A stretch of 64,000 nucleotides of DNA from CAIWHR01 sp963724975 (lineage in GTDB: Bacteria > Pseudomonadota > Gammaproteobacteria > Burkholderiales > Casimicrobiaceae), in NCBI GenBank assembly GCA_963724975.1, contig CAVRXB010000007.1, positions 1 to 64,000 of the forward strand, read 5' to 3'. The translations under genes were made by a program, and so were the position numbers. The notes below the pieces were generated by a model. It did no database searches. It saw nothing but the letters and a program-made list of their open reading frames with translations, and was not told where the DNA came from. Positions 28,199 to 38,597 of this stretch are shown one piece after another. How positions within the stretch are numbered: position 1 is the first letter of the stretch; each line of letters begins with the position of its first letter.

Positions 28199-28684
28199 TT
28201 ACTTCTGGCGAAGCATGCGCACGCGCCAGGCCTCCTTCCAGCCGTCCGGCGCCTTCGCTTCGGTAATCACGAAATACGCGTCGTCGCCGTCGCGACGCCA
28301 TGAGCTGCGAAAAGTCTGTTCCTGCTTGCCGTCGCTGTACTTGTCCTCGGGGAACACCAATACCCCGTCGGCAACGTGCAGAGTGCCGCGGCTGTTGCCG
28401 CCGAGCACGTTGATGTACAGATAATTGACTGACTTCGTTGTCGCATCCCAGAAATAGATGGTCTCGCCGGCGTAGGGGGACTTGCCGCCGGTTACCGTAT
28501 GCCGATCGCGCAGGAACTGGCCGCCGTAGACCCACTCGAAACAGTGCTCGTCGATTTGCTTGCCATCAGGAAATGTTCCTTTCCAGCAATTCCCGGCAAG
28601 AAAAGCCTGCGGCTGAAAGTGGGCAACCGACTGTGCGAGGGCCTGGCCAGACAGCAAGACGGCGATCATCAGCAATGTGCGCAT
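28199..28684 (-). CDS. Secreted protein of unknown function
   Basis: 161 residues with a signal peptide (MRTLLMIAVLLSGQALA). The mature part is beta-rich and contains two Cys (AGNCWKGTF and DEHCFEWVYGG) that could form a disulfide. AAGGAG lies six bases before the ATG at 28684 but directly against the ATG at 28690, which decides for 28684. The ribosome-binding site overlaps the last codons of the TetR gene, so the two are co-translated, and the TetR protein probably controls it. I do not recognise the family. Confidence 0.8.
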   Translation of the reverse strand: MRTLLMIAVLLSGQALAQSVAHFQPQAFLAGNCWKGTFPDGKQIDEHCFEWVYGGQFLRDRHTVTGGKSPYAGETIYFWDATTKSVNYLYINVLGGNSRGTLHVADGVLVFPEDKYSDGKQEQTFRSSWRRDGDDAYFVITEAKAPDGWKEAWRVRMLRQK

Positions 28685-28686
28685 GT

Positions 28687-29328
28687 TCATCTCCTTGTCG
28701 ATTTCCTTCGGGCGCCTGCCGTCGCTGCTTCCGCGAGCAGGCGGGCAAAATGATCGCGAAGCTGGCAAATGGCGATATCGAACTGCGCGACATCCCGGTA
28801 CGTGCGCGCGAGCATCACGGCACCCTCCATCGTCGTCAGCACGAAGATCGCCAGCGCGCGGCGATTCACGTCCTTCGGGAGCCGCGGCCCGGCATCGTCA
28901 AGGCAGCGCTCGATCGCATCCACCCATGCGGTGAAATTCGCCTCCAGTCGCGCGCGCACGGGCGGATCAGGCTCGTGCAGCTCGAGCGCGAGGCTGCCGA
29001 TGGGGCAACCATAGGTGCAACCTGTCTGGACAATCAGCTCACGGTACTTTGCGAGCAGCGCGAACACGCGGTCGATCGGATCGGCGACATCTTTCCACAC
29101 TGGCGCCAGCAGCATTTCGTTGATACCGTCGTGGTACATGTCGAGTACCGCGAGCAGAACATCCTGCTTGCCCGGAAAGACGTAGTAGAGGCTGCCACTA
29201 TGGACTTCGGCGCGCTGCAGCAGGTCGGCGATGCTCGTCGACTGGTAGCCTTTTTCCCAGAACAATGCCATCGCCGCGAGGACGATCCGGGTTCGGGTGT
29301 CAGCTCCCGCAGTGATTTGATCGATCAT
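28687..29328 (-). CDS. TetR/AcrR family transcriptional regulator
   Basis: 213 residues. The N-terminal helix-turn-helix is standard: TRTRIVLAAMALFWEKGYQSTSIADLLQRAEVHSGSLYYVFPGKQDVLLAVL. The C-terminal ligand domain contains a CTYGCPIGSLALEL segment seen in a subgroup of TetR proteins that often respond to electrophiles or toxic compounds (family-level inference). Two palindromic sites overlap its start codon, suggesting autorepression. Co-transcribed with the secreted protein gene downstream. Confidence 0.92.
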   Translation of the reverse strand: MIDQITAGADTRTRIVLAAMALFWEKGYQSTSIADLLQRAEVHSGSLYYVFPGKQDVLLAVLDMYHDGINEMLLAPVWKDVADPIDRVFALLAKYRELIVQTGCTYGCPIGSLALELHEPDPPVRARLEANFTAWVDAIERCLDDAGPRLPKDVNRRALAIFVLTTMEGAVMLARTYRDVAQFDIAICQLRDHFARLLAEAATAGARRKSTRR

Positions 29329-29364
29329 TCAACACAGCCTACGCCGATTTGAATGATCAATCAA
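29317..29364. promoter_or_regulatory. Double palindromic operator at the TetR gene start
   Basis: TTGATCGATCATTCAA at 29317-29332 and TTGAATGATCAATCAA at 29349-29364 are inverted copies of each other (15 of 16 positions), each nearly palindromic itself, with centres 32 bases apart (three helical turns). The first covers the ATG of the TetR gene. The arrangement fits two TetR dimers bound on the same face. Confidence 0.7.
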
Positions 29365-29625
29365 GTGGCGGGGTGTACTCCTTCGCCCCCGCACCGCCGG
29401 TGCCCGATTCGGGCGCGGCGCCGCTCTCCGCCGCTCACGCCTCGGCCTCCGTACTGCCGATGTGAATCGTCGCGTTGTTTGGGTCGGCCTCATGCGGCCT
29501 CGGCCTCCGCACGGGCAAACACTGCTACGACTCTATCCGTCGGCCTCGCTGCGCCGGCTCGCCCCGGTCGCATCCCCGCGCGCTACCCGCGCGTGGGGCC
29601 CCTGCTTCCCGGCTCGCGTCGCTAC

Positions 29626-29686
29626 TCGCGATTGCTCCGATCCCCTGTGCGCTTCGCGCGCGGGGCCCCTCTCCGCCGCTCACGCC
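29626..29686 (+). repeat. 61-bp direct repeat, copy A
   Basis: Begins TCGCGATTGCTCCGATCCCC and ends CCGCCGCTCACGCC. It is identical over 61 bases to copy B, with a start-to-start distance of 122 bases. It contains a CGCTTCGCGCGCG core that can fold on itself. Confidence 0.85.
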
Positions 29687-29747
29687 TCGGCCTCCGCACT
29701 GCCATTGCGAATCGTCCCGTTCGATTGGGTCGGCCTCCTGCGGCGAT

Positions 29748-29808
29748 TCGCGATTGCTCCGATCCCCTGTGCGCTTCGCGCGCGGGGCCCCTCTCCGCCG
29801 CTCACGCC
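29748..29808 (+). repeat. 61-bp direct repeat, copy B
   Basis: Identical to copy A. Its end runs into the last codons of the MaoC gene on the opposite strand, so the C-terminal residues of that protein are encoded by repeat sequence. Confidence 0.85.
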
Positions 29809-30254
29809 GCTACCAGGATCTTGCCGTCGGCGTCGGCGACCACCGTACCTTCCTGATTGCGGCAAACGGCCGTCAGGACGACGACGCCACCGCCGTGATG
29901 CGGCTTCGGGTGCTTCTCGGTGACGGTCCACGTGGTCGTCAGCGTGTCGCCGGCGCGGACGGGCGCCTTGAACCGCGCGGCGTGCTCGAGATAGGCAATC
30001 GCGGTGCCGTGGAAATACATCCCGACCGGAGCGCCCATCATCGCGCTGGTGATCATCCCGTGCAGGATCCGCGTGCCGAAGCGCGAATTCCTCGCGTATT
30101 CGTCGTTGACATGATGCGGGTTGAAGTCGCCGATGAGCCCAGCTCCGAGCACCAGATGGGTGTCGGTGATCGTGATGGATCGACTGAACGTGTCGCCGAC
30201 TGCGACATCATCGTAGCCATGGCCGCTGGCATCCATGCCAAGGCTTCCCTTCAT
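29802..30254 (-). CDS. MaoC-like hot-dog dehydratase
   Basis: 150 residues. The motif DFNPHHVNDEYARNSRFGTRILHGMI has the catalytic Asp and His of the R-hydratase family, and the C-terminal half has the hot-dog strands (APVRAGDTLTTTWTVTEKHPK). The ATG overlaps the stop of the EI24 gene (ATGA), placing it third in an operon with the CinA-like and EI24 genes. Its last codons fall in an intergenic repeat unit. It differs from the MaoC protein at 10147 and is not a recent copy. Substrate unknown. Confidence 0.88.
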   Translation of the reverse strand: MKGSLGMDASGHGYDDVAVGDTFSRSITITDTHLVLGAGLIGDFNPHHVNDEYARNSRFGTRILHGMITSAMMGAPVGMYFHGTAIAYLEHAARFKAPVRAGDTLTTTWTVTEKHPKPHHGGGVVVLTAVCRNQEGTVVADADGKILVAA

Positions 30255-30994
30255 CGTGCGCCGCCATGAACTGCCGCACGCGTTCGGCTGCGCAGCGTGT
30301 CGAGCTCGTCGAGGCAAAGGCAAGTGAACGCGAGACCGGCGTAGAGCGGCGCCATCAGGTTGACGAACGGGACCAGCGACAGCGGCGAAATGGCAAGACC
30401 GAGGCCGAACAGCCGCCCGCGGGCGGTGCGAAACAGGATTCCGCGCTCCTCGCTGCTCGCATGCTCCATGAGAGCATCGTAACGGAAGAGACGCTGGCTG
30501 AGCCACGCGCTCGCACAGAGCGACAACGGCAGGCCGACCGGTGGAAACAACAGGAACGGCAGCGCTGCAAGCGCCACCGGAACCCACAGTGCAATGGCCA
30601 ACATCGCGTTGGCGGCGCTGCCAGCCGCCGTTCCGCCGCGTTTTTTTTCGAGTGCGGAAAAATAACGCACCTCGACTGCGCGCACGAAAACCGGTCCGGC
30701 GAAGACTGCAATCGCCGCTAGCGCGAGCGCGCCCGCCGCGACCGTAATCAGCACGAATGCCGCGATGGCGCCGCCAGCGGTCGCAAACGCACCCGGATCT
30801 CCCGACACGCCAAGCGCGGCCGACGCGCGCGCGATCACGCCACCGAGCGCGATGGTCAACGGAACGCCGAACGCGAACGCCGCAACGAGCCACAGTGCGA
30901 AAGCCGCGAGGAGCGGCGCGGCAACGAGCGTCAGCACGCGCGGATCCGCGAGCAGCGGAAAGGCGCGCACGAGCGCGCGCGCAATGGCCTTCAC
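30251..30994 (-). CDS. EI24 domain membrane protein (CysZ-like)
   Basis: Integral membrane protein of about 247 residues with four to six hydrophobic segments. It opens IARALVRAFPLLADPRVLTL, and the loop near the C-terminus reads ISPLSLVPFVNLMAPLYAGLAFTCLCLDEL, characteristic of the EI24/CysZ family, whose best-known member takes up sulfate. The GTG start overlaps the stop of the CinA-like gene (GTGA). The long frame upstream of the GTG is the shadow of that gene. Transport role is inferred. Confidence 0.83.
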   Translation of the reverse strand: MKAIARALVRAFPLLADPRVLTLVAAPLLAAFALWLVAAFAFGVPLTIALGGVIARASAALGVSGDPGAFATAGGAIAAFVLITVAAGALALAAIAVFAGPVFVRAVEVRYFSALEKKRGGTAAGSAANAMLAIALWVPVALAALPFLLFPPVGLPLSLCASAWLSQRLFRYDALMEHASSEERGILFRTARGRLFGLGLAISPLSLVPFVNLMAPLYAGLAFTCLCLDELDTLRSRTRAAVHGGAR

Positions 30995-31794
30995 GATTCC
31001 CGCGCGCTTGCAGATGACGGCTTGGCTGCGATCGGTTCCCAGCGAAACCCGCCTGCCTCGATACCCGCGACCAGATGGTCCATGGCGGCTTCGAGAAGCG
31101 AAGGATCGCCACGCACTCCGAGCTCGATTCTTCGGCCACCGTCCGGCATGAACGTGGGCAGACTGAAGAGCTTCAGCTGCGGAAAGCGCGCGACGTTGTC
31201 GTCCATCACGGGAAGGAGCTGGCTCTCGCCGGCGCCATACACGACGATTGCCCGCTCTTCCGATGGCGGCGCGGCGAGGGTCGGATAATGCGTCGCGAGC
31301 ACCCAGTCCAGCATCGGCTGCGCCATCTGGGGAAATCCGGGGAAGAAATGGTGATCGCGGATCGAGAACGACGCGATGCGGTTCACGGGGTTTGGAATGA
31401 TCGCGCTTCCTGCGGGAAATTCCGCCATCAGCACGCGATGCGGCCAGGCCTCCTTTCCGAATCGCGCCTCGATTTCGGAGAGCGCCTCGGGGTGACGCAC
31501 GAGGGACACGCCCAGTGCCGCGGCCGCTGCGTGCCGCGTGTGATCGTCGGGTGTCGCGCCCACGCCACCGAAGGCGAACACCAGGTCGCCCGACGCAAAC
31601 GTTTCGCGCAGGACCGCGGTGAGCCGCGCGCGATCGTCGCCTTCGTAGCGAGCCCATCCGAGGGCGAGTCCACGCGCCGAAAGCGTCGCGATCACGTGCG
31701 AAAGATGCGCATCGGCGCGCTTGCCCGACAGGATTTCGTCGCCGATGATCAGCGCGCCGATACGCTTCACCAGGGGACCCTCACTGTGCGCCAT
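30991..31794 (-). CDS. CinA N-terminal (MoCF-binding) domain protein
   Basis: 267 residues. The molybdopterin-binding fold is seen in IGALIIGDEILSGKRADAHLSHVIATL and VFAFGGVGATPDDHTRHAAAAAL, as in the N-terminal domain of CinA/competence-damage proteins. It lacks the C-terminal nicotinamide-nucleotide amidohydrolase domain, so it is the short form common in proteobacteria. Members of this family can act on ADP-ribose or nucleotides; the role here is unproved. First gene of a coupled three-gene operon. Confidence 0.88.
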   Translation of the reverse strand: MAHSEGPLVKRIGALIIGDEILSGKRADAHLSHVIATLSARGLALGWARYEGDDRARLTAVLRETFASGDLVFAFGGVGATPDDHTRHAAAAALGVSLVRHPEALSEIEARFGKEAWPHRVLMAEFPAGSAIIPNPVNRIASFSIRDHHFFPGFPQMAQPMLDWVLATHYPTLAAPPSEERAIVVYGAGESQLLPVMDDNVARFPQLKLFSLPTFMPDGGRRIELGVRGDPSLLEAAMDHLVAGIEAGGFRWEPIAAKPSSASARES

Positions 31795-31890
31795 TCACGA
31801 TTGCGCTGCACGGCCCAATGCGGATGAATGCAAGACGCGCGACGAAGGGGATAGCCGAGGCGTCGCAACGGCGGATGCCCCACACAAAGG

Positions 31891-34394
31891 CTAATCGGCC
31901 GCCGCTTCCGCCTCGGGAAATTGAGTGTCGATCTGCTGCATCATCGAGCCGAAGGCGCGATCGATCAGCGGTTCGGCCTCGACCAGACGCGCGTGGTCGG
32001 CGCGGAAGCGCTCGGCCAACTCCTCGGCCGTCATCGACAGCGCCTTCTGTCCCTGCCTGTTCGTGAAGAGGTAGGTGCCGCGGAGCGGACTGATCCAGGC
32101 GAGCTTCGCAAACGCGAGTTGACCATCGTCGGCCTCGAACTCGATCCACATCCCGCGCTCGAGATTCTGCGCAATCTCGAGGAACTGGTCGTCGATGACT
32201 TCGGGGGTCGGCTCGGCCGGGGCGGGCTCTGCTTGCTCCATGGCCGCCGCGAGCTGCTCGGCCTTCGCCGCGGCGACTTCGTCCCCCGCGGCTTTCGCGA
32301 TCACCGCTTCCGCCTTCGCCTGTTCCGCCACGGCGACCGTCGGCAGCGCGACTGCAGCGAGCGCCGGCTTGACGGCGGCTGCGTGCGCCTCGACGAGATT
32401 CGACATGAAGCGCTCGCGATCGTCCGGCGGCCAGCTCACGCTGTGCATGCCGGCTGACATCCGCTTCAGCAACGAGGGCAGCAGTGCGACGAGGTGCCGG
32501 CGGTCCTCGTTCGACTTCTTGGGCTGCACGCTCCACACGAGATCCTCGAGCGTCGCTACCGCCTGTGCCCAGGCGTCGCTCTCGTCGCCCTGTTGCAGAT
32601 AGACGTTTTCCAGCGCGGACTGCCAATGCATGCGGAGGAACGACGCCAGGAAATTGGGGATTGGATATTGCTCGATGCGCCGTTCGATCTCGGTCTTCGA
32701 TACCCCTATCGCGATCTGGCGGCGGTCGCTTTGGTTGATTTCCTCGGCGGTCGTCAGGATGTTGGCTTCGGCGGCCTTCTCCTCCTCGGCGAGGAATGCC
32801 TCGAGGTCCTCGCGGAGCTCGTCGAAGATGGCGAGATTGTCGGCAAAGCCGTCGAGGATCCGATGGACGATCGACGTCGATCTTGCGATAGAGGGGATCG
32901 TCGCTGCCCATTGCAGGCGACCAGCCGAGACCTGCTTCGGCCAGCGCGTTGACGAGCAGGCGCGAGGGATGCCCCTTCTTGGCGAAGAACGCGCCGTCCA
33001 GCATCGCCGCCTTCAGCACCGGAATCTGCAGCCGCGCGAGCAGTGCCTTGATGCCGTCCGGCAGATCCTTGGTCTCGAAGATGAAATCGAACAGCATCGC
33101 GACCAGCTCGATCGTCATCGACTCGAGCTGGTTGGCCTTCTTGCCGAGCGGCGAATCCTGCAAATCGCGGAGCACGTTGTGCGTGCCCTGCGGTATCCCC
33201 GAAAACTGGACGAACGCTCCGCCGCCGAGATCGAAGCCTGTCTCTCCCGCCTGCAGCCGCGCGAGGCCCTCGCCCAGTGCCGGTGTCGCCATGATGGGCG
33301 CGCCCGGAATGTATCCCGAGGGTGTGGGCGCGAGCGGGCCGGTCGGGATGTAGCGCGCGCTGCCTCCGGTATCGATTTGCGGGAAATCGCCAGCTGACCC
33401 CTGGCCGCCGTCGAACATTCCCGGCGCGGGCATGCCCATAGGCGCACCACCTGCCATCCCGGTCGAGGGCATGCCCATGGACGCCCCCGGCATCCCCGCC
33501 GGCGGAACGGCGATGCCGGCCTGCGGAAACTCCGGCGCCCGGCCGGGCTGGGCGTACTGCGGCATGGGCACCGACTGTCCGGCGAACATTCGCCGGAACA
33601 GCGACATCACATCGACTTCGGCCATCGCCGGCTCGGCGTGAGCAGGATGGGGCAGACCCGCGGCCTGCGCCGCTGCCATCCTCGCGCGGTCGGCCGGGCT
33701 GCCGCGATTGATGATCGTCCCGCGGCTTCCGGCGGGAACGATGCGTAGCCCGATCAGGTGCTTGTTGAGCTCGGCGTAAATGGTATTGATGTCGGACAGC
33801 GAGGCCTGGTTGATTTCCTTGAGGATCGCGAACTTGACCCGGTCCTCGCCCTTGAGCGAGTTGAGCGCCTCGGCGAACGAATCGACGATCGCCGCCGGCG
33901 CGAGCGGATTTTGGGCGTGTTTCGAGATCCGGGTTTCCGAGCAGGTGACCGATGGCGCGATTGAGCGAATGCAGCTCATCGTGGCAGAGGTTCTCGACGA
34001 CGCGCGTGATGTTCCCGGTGATGACCGATTCGTCCATCGCCGAGGTATCGACCAGCGTCAGCTTGTCGACGTCGACTTTCGAAAAGTCGGCCTTGTCAGC
34101 GGTCTTGCCGGAAATACCGTCGTTGACCCGGCCACGCATGCGCCGCTCGAATTCGCCCATCAACGAGGGCCGCTGCGTTTTGAGCGTCTCGCGCGCGTTC
34201 ATGTAGACCTGTTGTTCGTCGCGCACGTCGGTCCGACCCGCGCGGTCCATCAGCATGTCGGACACCTTGTCCATCAATGCCGTGAACGAGAGCAGCAGGC
34301 GATGAATGGCGAGATCCCGGCAGTCGGCCATGATCTTCGACATTTCGCGCGACACGGGCCGGCGGGCGGCCGATTCGGTAGTCGGTGCGTTCAT
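31891..34394 (-). pseudogene. DUF1631 domain protein, two frameshifts
   Basis: Three consecutive frames make one DUF1631 protein. Part 1 (from the ATG at 34394) runs MNAPTTESAARRP ... LLGNPDLETR. Part 2 begins NPLAPAAIVDSFAEALNSLKG and ends DDPLYRKID. Part 3 includes HRILDGFADNLAIF, an MHWQSALENVYLQQGDESDAW block and the end at 31891. The breaks are at 33909-33912 (a TTTT run) and near 32869 (GTCGATCGT); dropping one base at each gives 833 residues with no other change. A Met/Gly/Pro-rich linker (GMPGASMGMPSTGMAGGAPM) lies in the middle. Function of the family is poorly known; some members are linked to cyclic-di-GMP-binding PilZ-like regions (uncertain). Adjacent to hrpA. Confidence 0.82.
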
Positions 34395-34558
34395 CCTCGT
34401 GGTGCCGAAGCTGTTTGTACTCCACACCGTCCCAAGACGGCGAGGTTCGGGCGTAGCTTGCCAGAACGTAGGACTGAAGCTAGAAACTTCCGGACGAAAA
34501 TCCGCTAAGTTACTGTAGCACGGGCGGATTCCGCTGGCCAGCCGGGCTAGCTCCAACG

Positions 34559-37500
34559 CTACCGGTCGAGATCGGCCCAGGCGCGCTCCACACGCTTATA
34601 GGACACCGGGAACGGCGTCTTCAGTTCCTGCGCGAAGAGCGAGACCGAGAGCTCCTCGAGGAGCCAGCGGAACCCCTCGAGCCTGGGCTCGATCCGCCCC
34701 GCCAGCCGGTTCCGCTCGACCCGCTCCCGGTAGCGCCGCCACCAGTCGGCGATCGTGCCCGCGTGCCGAGCGTCCCGCTCCGGATTTTCGATGAATTTGG
34801 CGATTCGCCGGTCGAGCGCTTTCAAGTAACGCGGGACATGGCCGAGCTGAGGCCAGGGCGTGGCTTGGAAGAAGCCTGGGTAGACGAGCGCGTCGCGGCG
34901 TGCCCGTAGCTCGGCCGAAAGGCGCGCGTGCGCGGCAGGCATGGCGGCAATCCGCTGGCTAAGCGAGTGGTGCTCGGCCGCGATCGATCCCAGCAGCCGG
35001 AATGCGCCCTCGGCAACCGCCGGCAGCCTCGTACGTGCGCGTTTGACCTGGTCGGCAAAGGCAGCTTCGGAACGCGGCAGCGGATCATCCCCGATAAAGG
35101 CGCGATCGCAAACCGCGAGCAGCACATCGGCCTGCAGCCGATCGGTGGGAATCGTCGTTTTCAGCTGCAGCGCCGCTTGCGTGAATCCGGGCGCTCCCTT
35201 TTCGAGCTGCGTCACGGCGTTCCGCAGTGCGAAGCGAATGAGGCGGACAACGCCCGCGCGCATCGATGCTTCAGCCGCTTCGCGAGTGTCGTACAGGGCG
35301 ATCGAAACGGAATCGCCGTCATCGACGAGCGCCGGGTAACCGGTGACTCGTTTCCCATCGACGACACGGGTCAGGGATTCGGGGAGATCGCCGGAATCCC
35401 AGCGCCGCAGCCCGCGCCGCTCAACCGAAGCGCCGGCCTCCGCGAACTCCAATTGCGCCGCATCGCCGAGCTGCGCGCGCAACGCGGCGAGATCGCGTCC
35501 GCTCCCGAGCTCGATTTCGGCCGCATCGACAACACGGACGTTGACCTCAAGATGGGGCGGCTAGCGCGACGGCGTCCCAAAGGTCCGCCGGCAGGCTGAG
35601 GCCAAGGCGCGCCGCAAGCCAGGCGCGCAACGCATCCGTCAGCGCCGCCTTTCCCGGCGATGAGGCTTCGAGGAACGCCGTCACGGTGTCCGGCAGCGGC
35701 GTCAGCCGGTTGCGGAGTGACTTCGGAAGCGCCTTCAGGAGCAGCAGCACCTTTTCGCGGATCATCCCGGGCACGAGCCACGTCAGACGCTCGGCATCGA
35801 TCTGGTTCAAGAGCGCGAGCGGCACGGTCAGCGTGAGCCCGTCCAGCGGGTGTCCAGGTGCGAAACGATAGCGGAGCGGCAGGCGGGTCCCGGCCGTCGT
35901 CATCGTCTCTGGATAAAGTTCCTCGGTTACCTGGGAGGCCGCGTGCCGCATGAGCGTCTCGCGGGTGAGGAACAGCAGGCGCGGATCCTTGCGCTCGGCC
36001 TCCGTTCGCCAACGCTCGAACGCGACGCGCGAACAAATCTCCGCCGGCAGCCGTTCGGCATAGAACCTGGCGATCGCCGATTCGTCGACCAGCACGTCCT
36101 GTCGTCGCGCCTTGTGCTCGAGGTTTGCGACTTCCGCCACCAGCGCTCGGTTGTGCGGCAGAAACGCGCCCCTGGTCGCAAGGGCACCCGGAACGAGCGC
36201 TTCGCGGATGAATACGTCGTGCGCGGCGACAGGGTCGATGCGGCCGTACGAGACACGGCGCCGGGGGACGAGCGTCAGCCCGAACAGCAACACGCGTTCG
36301 CTTGCGACGACCTCGCCACGCTCCTCGTCCCAGCGTGGCTCGAAGTACTCGCGGTTGACACGATGGCCGGCGACCGCCTCGATCCACTCCGGCTCGACTT
36401 TCGCCGCGCACCGCGCGTACAGCCGCGAAGTCTCGACGAGCTCGGCCGCGAGAATCCATTTCGGTGCCTTCTTCGCGAGGCCCGACCCCGGGTGCAAATA
36501 AAAGCGGATCCCGCGCGCGCCGAGATATTCGTGGCCTTCGGCGTCCTTCATCCCGACATTGCCGAGGAGCCCCGCCAGCAGCGCGTCATGAATAGAGCGA
36601 TAGCGCGCGGCGTCGATCGCTGCCGGCAATTTCGCGTCCCATTTCCAGCCCTGCTCCGTCATCTCGCTTGCGAGTTGCGCGTGCACGTCCCGCCATTCGG
36701 TGAGCCGCAGATACGAGACGAACCGGGCGCGGCATGCGTCCACCAGGCGGCGATGCGGGAGTTTTGCAGCAAGCTGCGTCGCGAAGAATTCCCAGAGCGC
36801 AAGAAACGACAGGAAATCGGAGCGCTCGTCGCGAAACAGCAGATGTGCCTCGTCGGCCGCCTGCTGCTTCGCGAGCGGCCTGTCGCGCGGGTCGGGGACA
36901 GACAGCGCGCTCGCAATCACGAGCACCTCTGCGAGACATCCGCCGCCGCGCGCGGCGAGGACCATACGTCCGACTCTCGGATCGACCGGCAAGCGCGCGA
37001 GCTCTCGGCCGAGCGGAGTCAGCGCACGTCGCTCATCGACGGCCGAGAGCTCCTGCAGCTGCTGGTAGCCGTCGGCAATCGCACGTGGCGAAGGCGCCTC
37101 GACGAACGGGAACGCGTCGACCGCCGACAGGCCCAGCGCCGCCATTCGCAGGATCACCGCGGCGAGCGACGAGCGCAGGATCTCGGGGTCGGTATATTGC
37201 GGGCGCGCAGCAAAGTCGTCCTCGCCGTACAAGCGCACGCAGATGCCGGCGGCGACGCGACCGCAGCGACCGGCGCGCTGGTTCGCGGCCGCCTGGGAAA
37301 TCTTTTCCACCTGCAGCAGCGTCGTCTTGTTGCGCAGCGAATAACGCTTGACACGCGCCAACCCCGAATCGATGACGTAGCGGATCCCGGGAACGGTGAG
37401 AGAAGTCTCCGCAACATTGGTCGCGAGGACGATCCGCCGTCCGCCGGACGGGGCGAATACGCGCTGTTGTTCGGCGACGGTGAGACGCGCGTACAAGGGA

Positions 37501-38480
37501 AGGATTTCGAGCGCCGACGCGTACGGCCGACGCGCGAGTTGCTTACCTAGCAGCAGAGCGGTCTCGCGAATTTCCCGCTCGCCGGGCAGGAACACGAGGA
37601 TGTCCCCCGGATGCTCGCGCCACAAGTCCTCGGCTGCGGCGACAATTGCGTCTTCAAGTTCCTCTTCGTCGTCCGCTTCCTCGCCTGCGGTCGTCAGCGG
37701 GCGATAGCGGATTTCGACGGGGAACACGCGCCCGGAAACCTCGATGACCGGCGCCGGATCGCCGGGCGTTCCAAAGTGACGCGCGAAGCGCTCGGCATCG
37801 AGCGTCGCCGAGGTGACGATCACTTTGAGGTCCGGGCGCCGGGGCAGGAGCTCCTTCAGATATCCCAGCAGAAAATCGATGTTGAGGCTGCGCTCGTGTG
37901 CCTCGTCGACGATGATCGTGTCGTAGGCTGCGAGCAGCGGATCACTCATCGTTTCCGCGAGCAGAATGCCGTCGGTCATCAGCTTGACGAACGCATCGGG
38001 TTTCGTGTGATCCGCGAAGCGCACTTTGTAGCCGACCGCGTCCGCCGCCGCGGGCCCGAGCTCGTGGGCGATGCGCGCCGAGACGGTACGCGCGGCAATC
38101 CGGCGCGGCTGCGTGTGCCCGATCAATCCGCGCTCGCCGCGGCCGTGCGCGAGGCATATCTTCGGAAGCTGTGTCGTTTTTCCCGATCCTGTCTCACCGC
38201 AAACGATCACTACGGGATGGTCGCGGATCGCCGCCGCGATCTCGTCCGCACGCTGCGCGACCGGCAATTCGGATGGGTACGAGACGACGGGGCGGCGCGC
38301 CGCGCGCGCTGCACGGCGTTCCGTCGAGCGGCTGACGGCGGCGGCGATTCGTTCCCATTCCGAGGCGGGAGCGTGGCCGCGGCCCGCTCGTTCGATCCGG
38401 CGCGCGAGCACGTGCGCGTCGGCGGCCATCGTGAGTGGAAGCTGCGCGATGAGCTGGGCGGCAGGTGTCGGCGTGGCCAT
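34559..38480 (-). pseudogene. hrpA: ATP-dependent RNA helicase HrpA, one frameshift
   Basis: DEAH-box helicase. Walker A is VVIVCGETGSGKTTQ (about residue 92), DEAH appears in TIIVDEAHERSLN, SAT in IVTSATLDA, and motif VI in QRAGRCGRV. After DLWDAVAL (about residue 973) the frame hits a stop at 35547. Dropping one base at CTAG (35561-35564) continues directly into PPHLEVNVRVVDAAE and the C-terminal domain (FIENPERDARHAGTIADWWRRYRERVERN ...) that ends at 34559. The corrected length is about 1306 residues, right for HrpA. HrpA acts on mRNA processing and stalled ribosomes in E. coli. Divergent from the binding protein gene at 38598. Confidence 0.9.
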
Positions 38481-38597
38481 GCGGCGGCGCGGATTCTACC
38501 TTGTGGGCACGCGGGAGGTTATGATCCCGCTCATTCGAGACAAGGCGGGCAACGTACCCGCCGCGTCCAACGACAACAAAAGCATCCGGAGGATTTC

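Larger units (their letters stand above)
29416..29808. repeat. Repeat-filled intergenic region
   Basis: The 437 bases between the TetR gene and the MaoC gene hold no believable gene. Instead the sequence is built from related blocks: 29416-29492 resembles 29662-29736, and two 61-base blocks at 29626 and 29748 are identical. Modules include CTCTCCGCCGCTCACGCC, GGGTCGGCCTC and CGCGATTGCTCC. A partial copy also occurs at 20490. Confidence 0.75.

Noticed and set aside
29626..29808. CRISPR array
   Set aside because: Only two exact 61-base units with one spacer-like gap and no cas genes; unit length and sequence do not fit CRISPR repeats.
29353..29923. Overlapping open frames in the spacer after the TetR gene, taken as a small Arg/Pro-rich protein
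   Set aside because: The sequence consists of DNA repeats that stay open in several frames at once; no start with a ribosome-binding site.
28687..30254. Toxin-antitoxin or defence island around the TetR gene
   Set aside because: No nuclease, toxin fold, small antitoxin or defence-type neighbour is present; the genes are a regulator, a secreted protein and metabolic enzymes.
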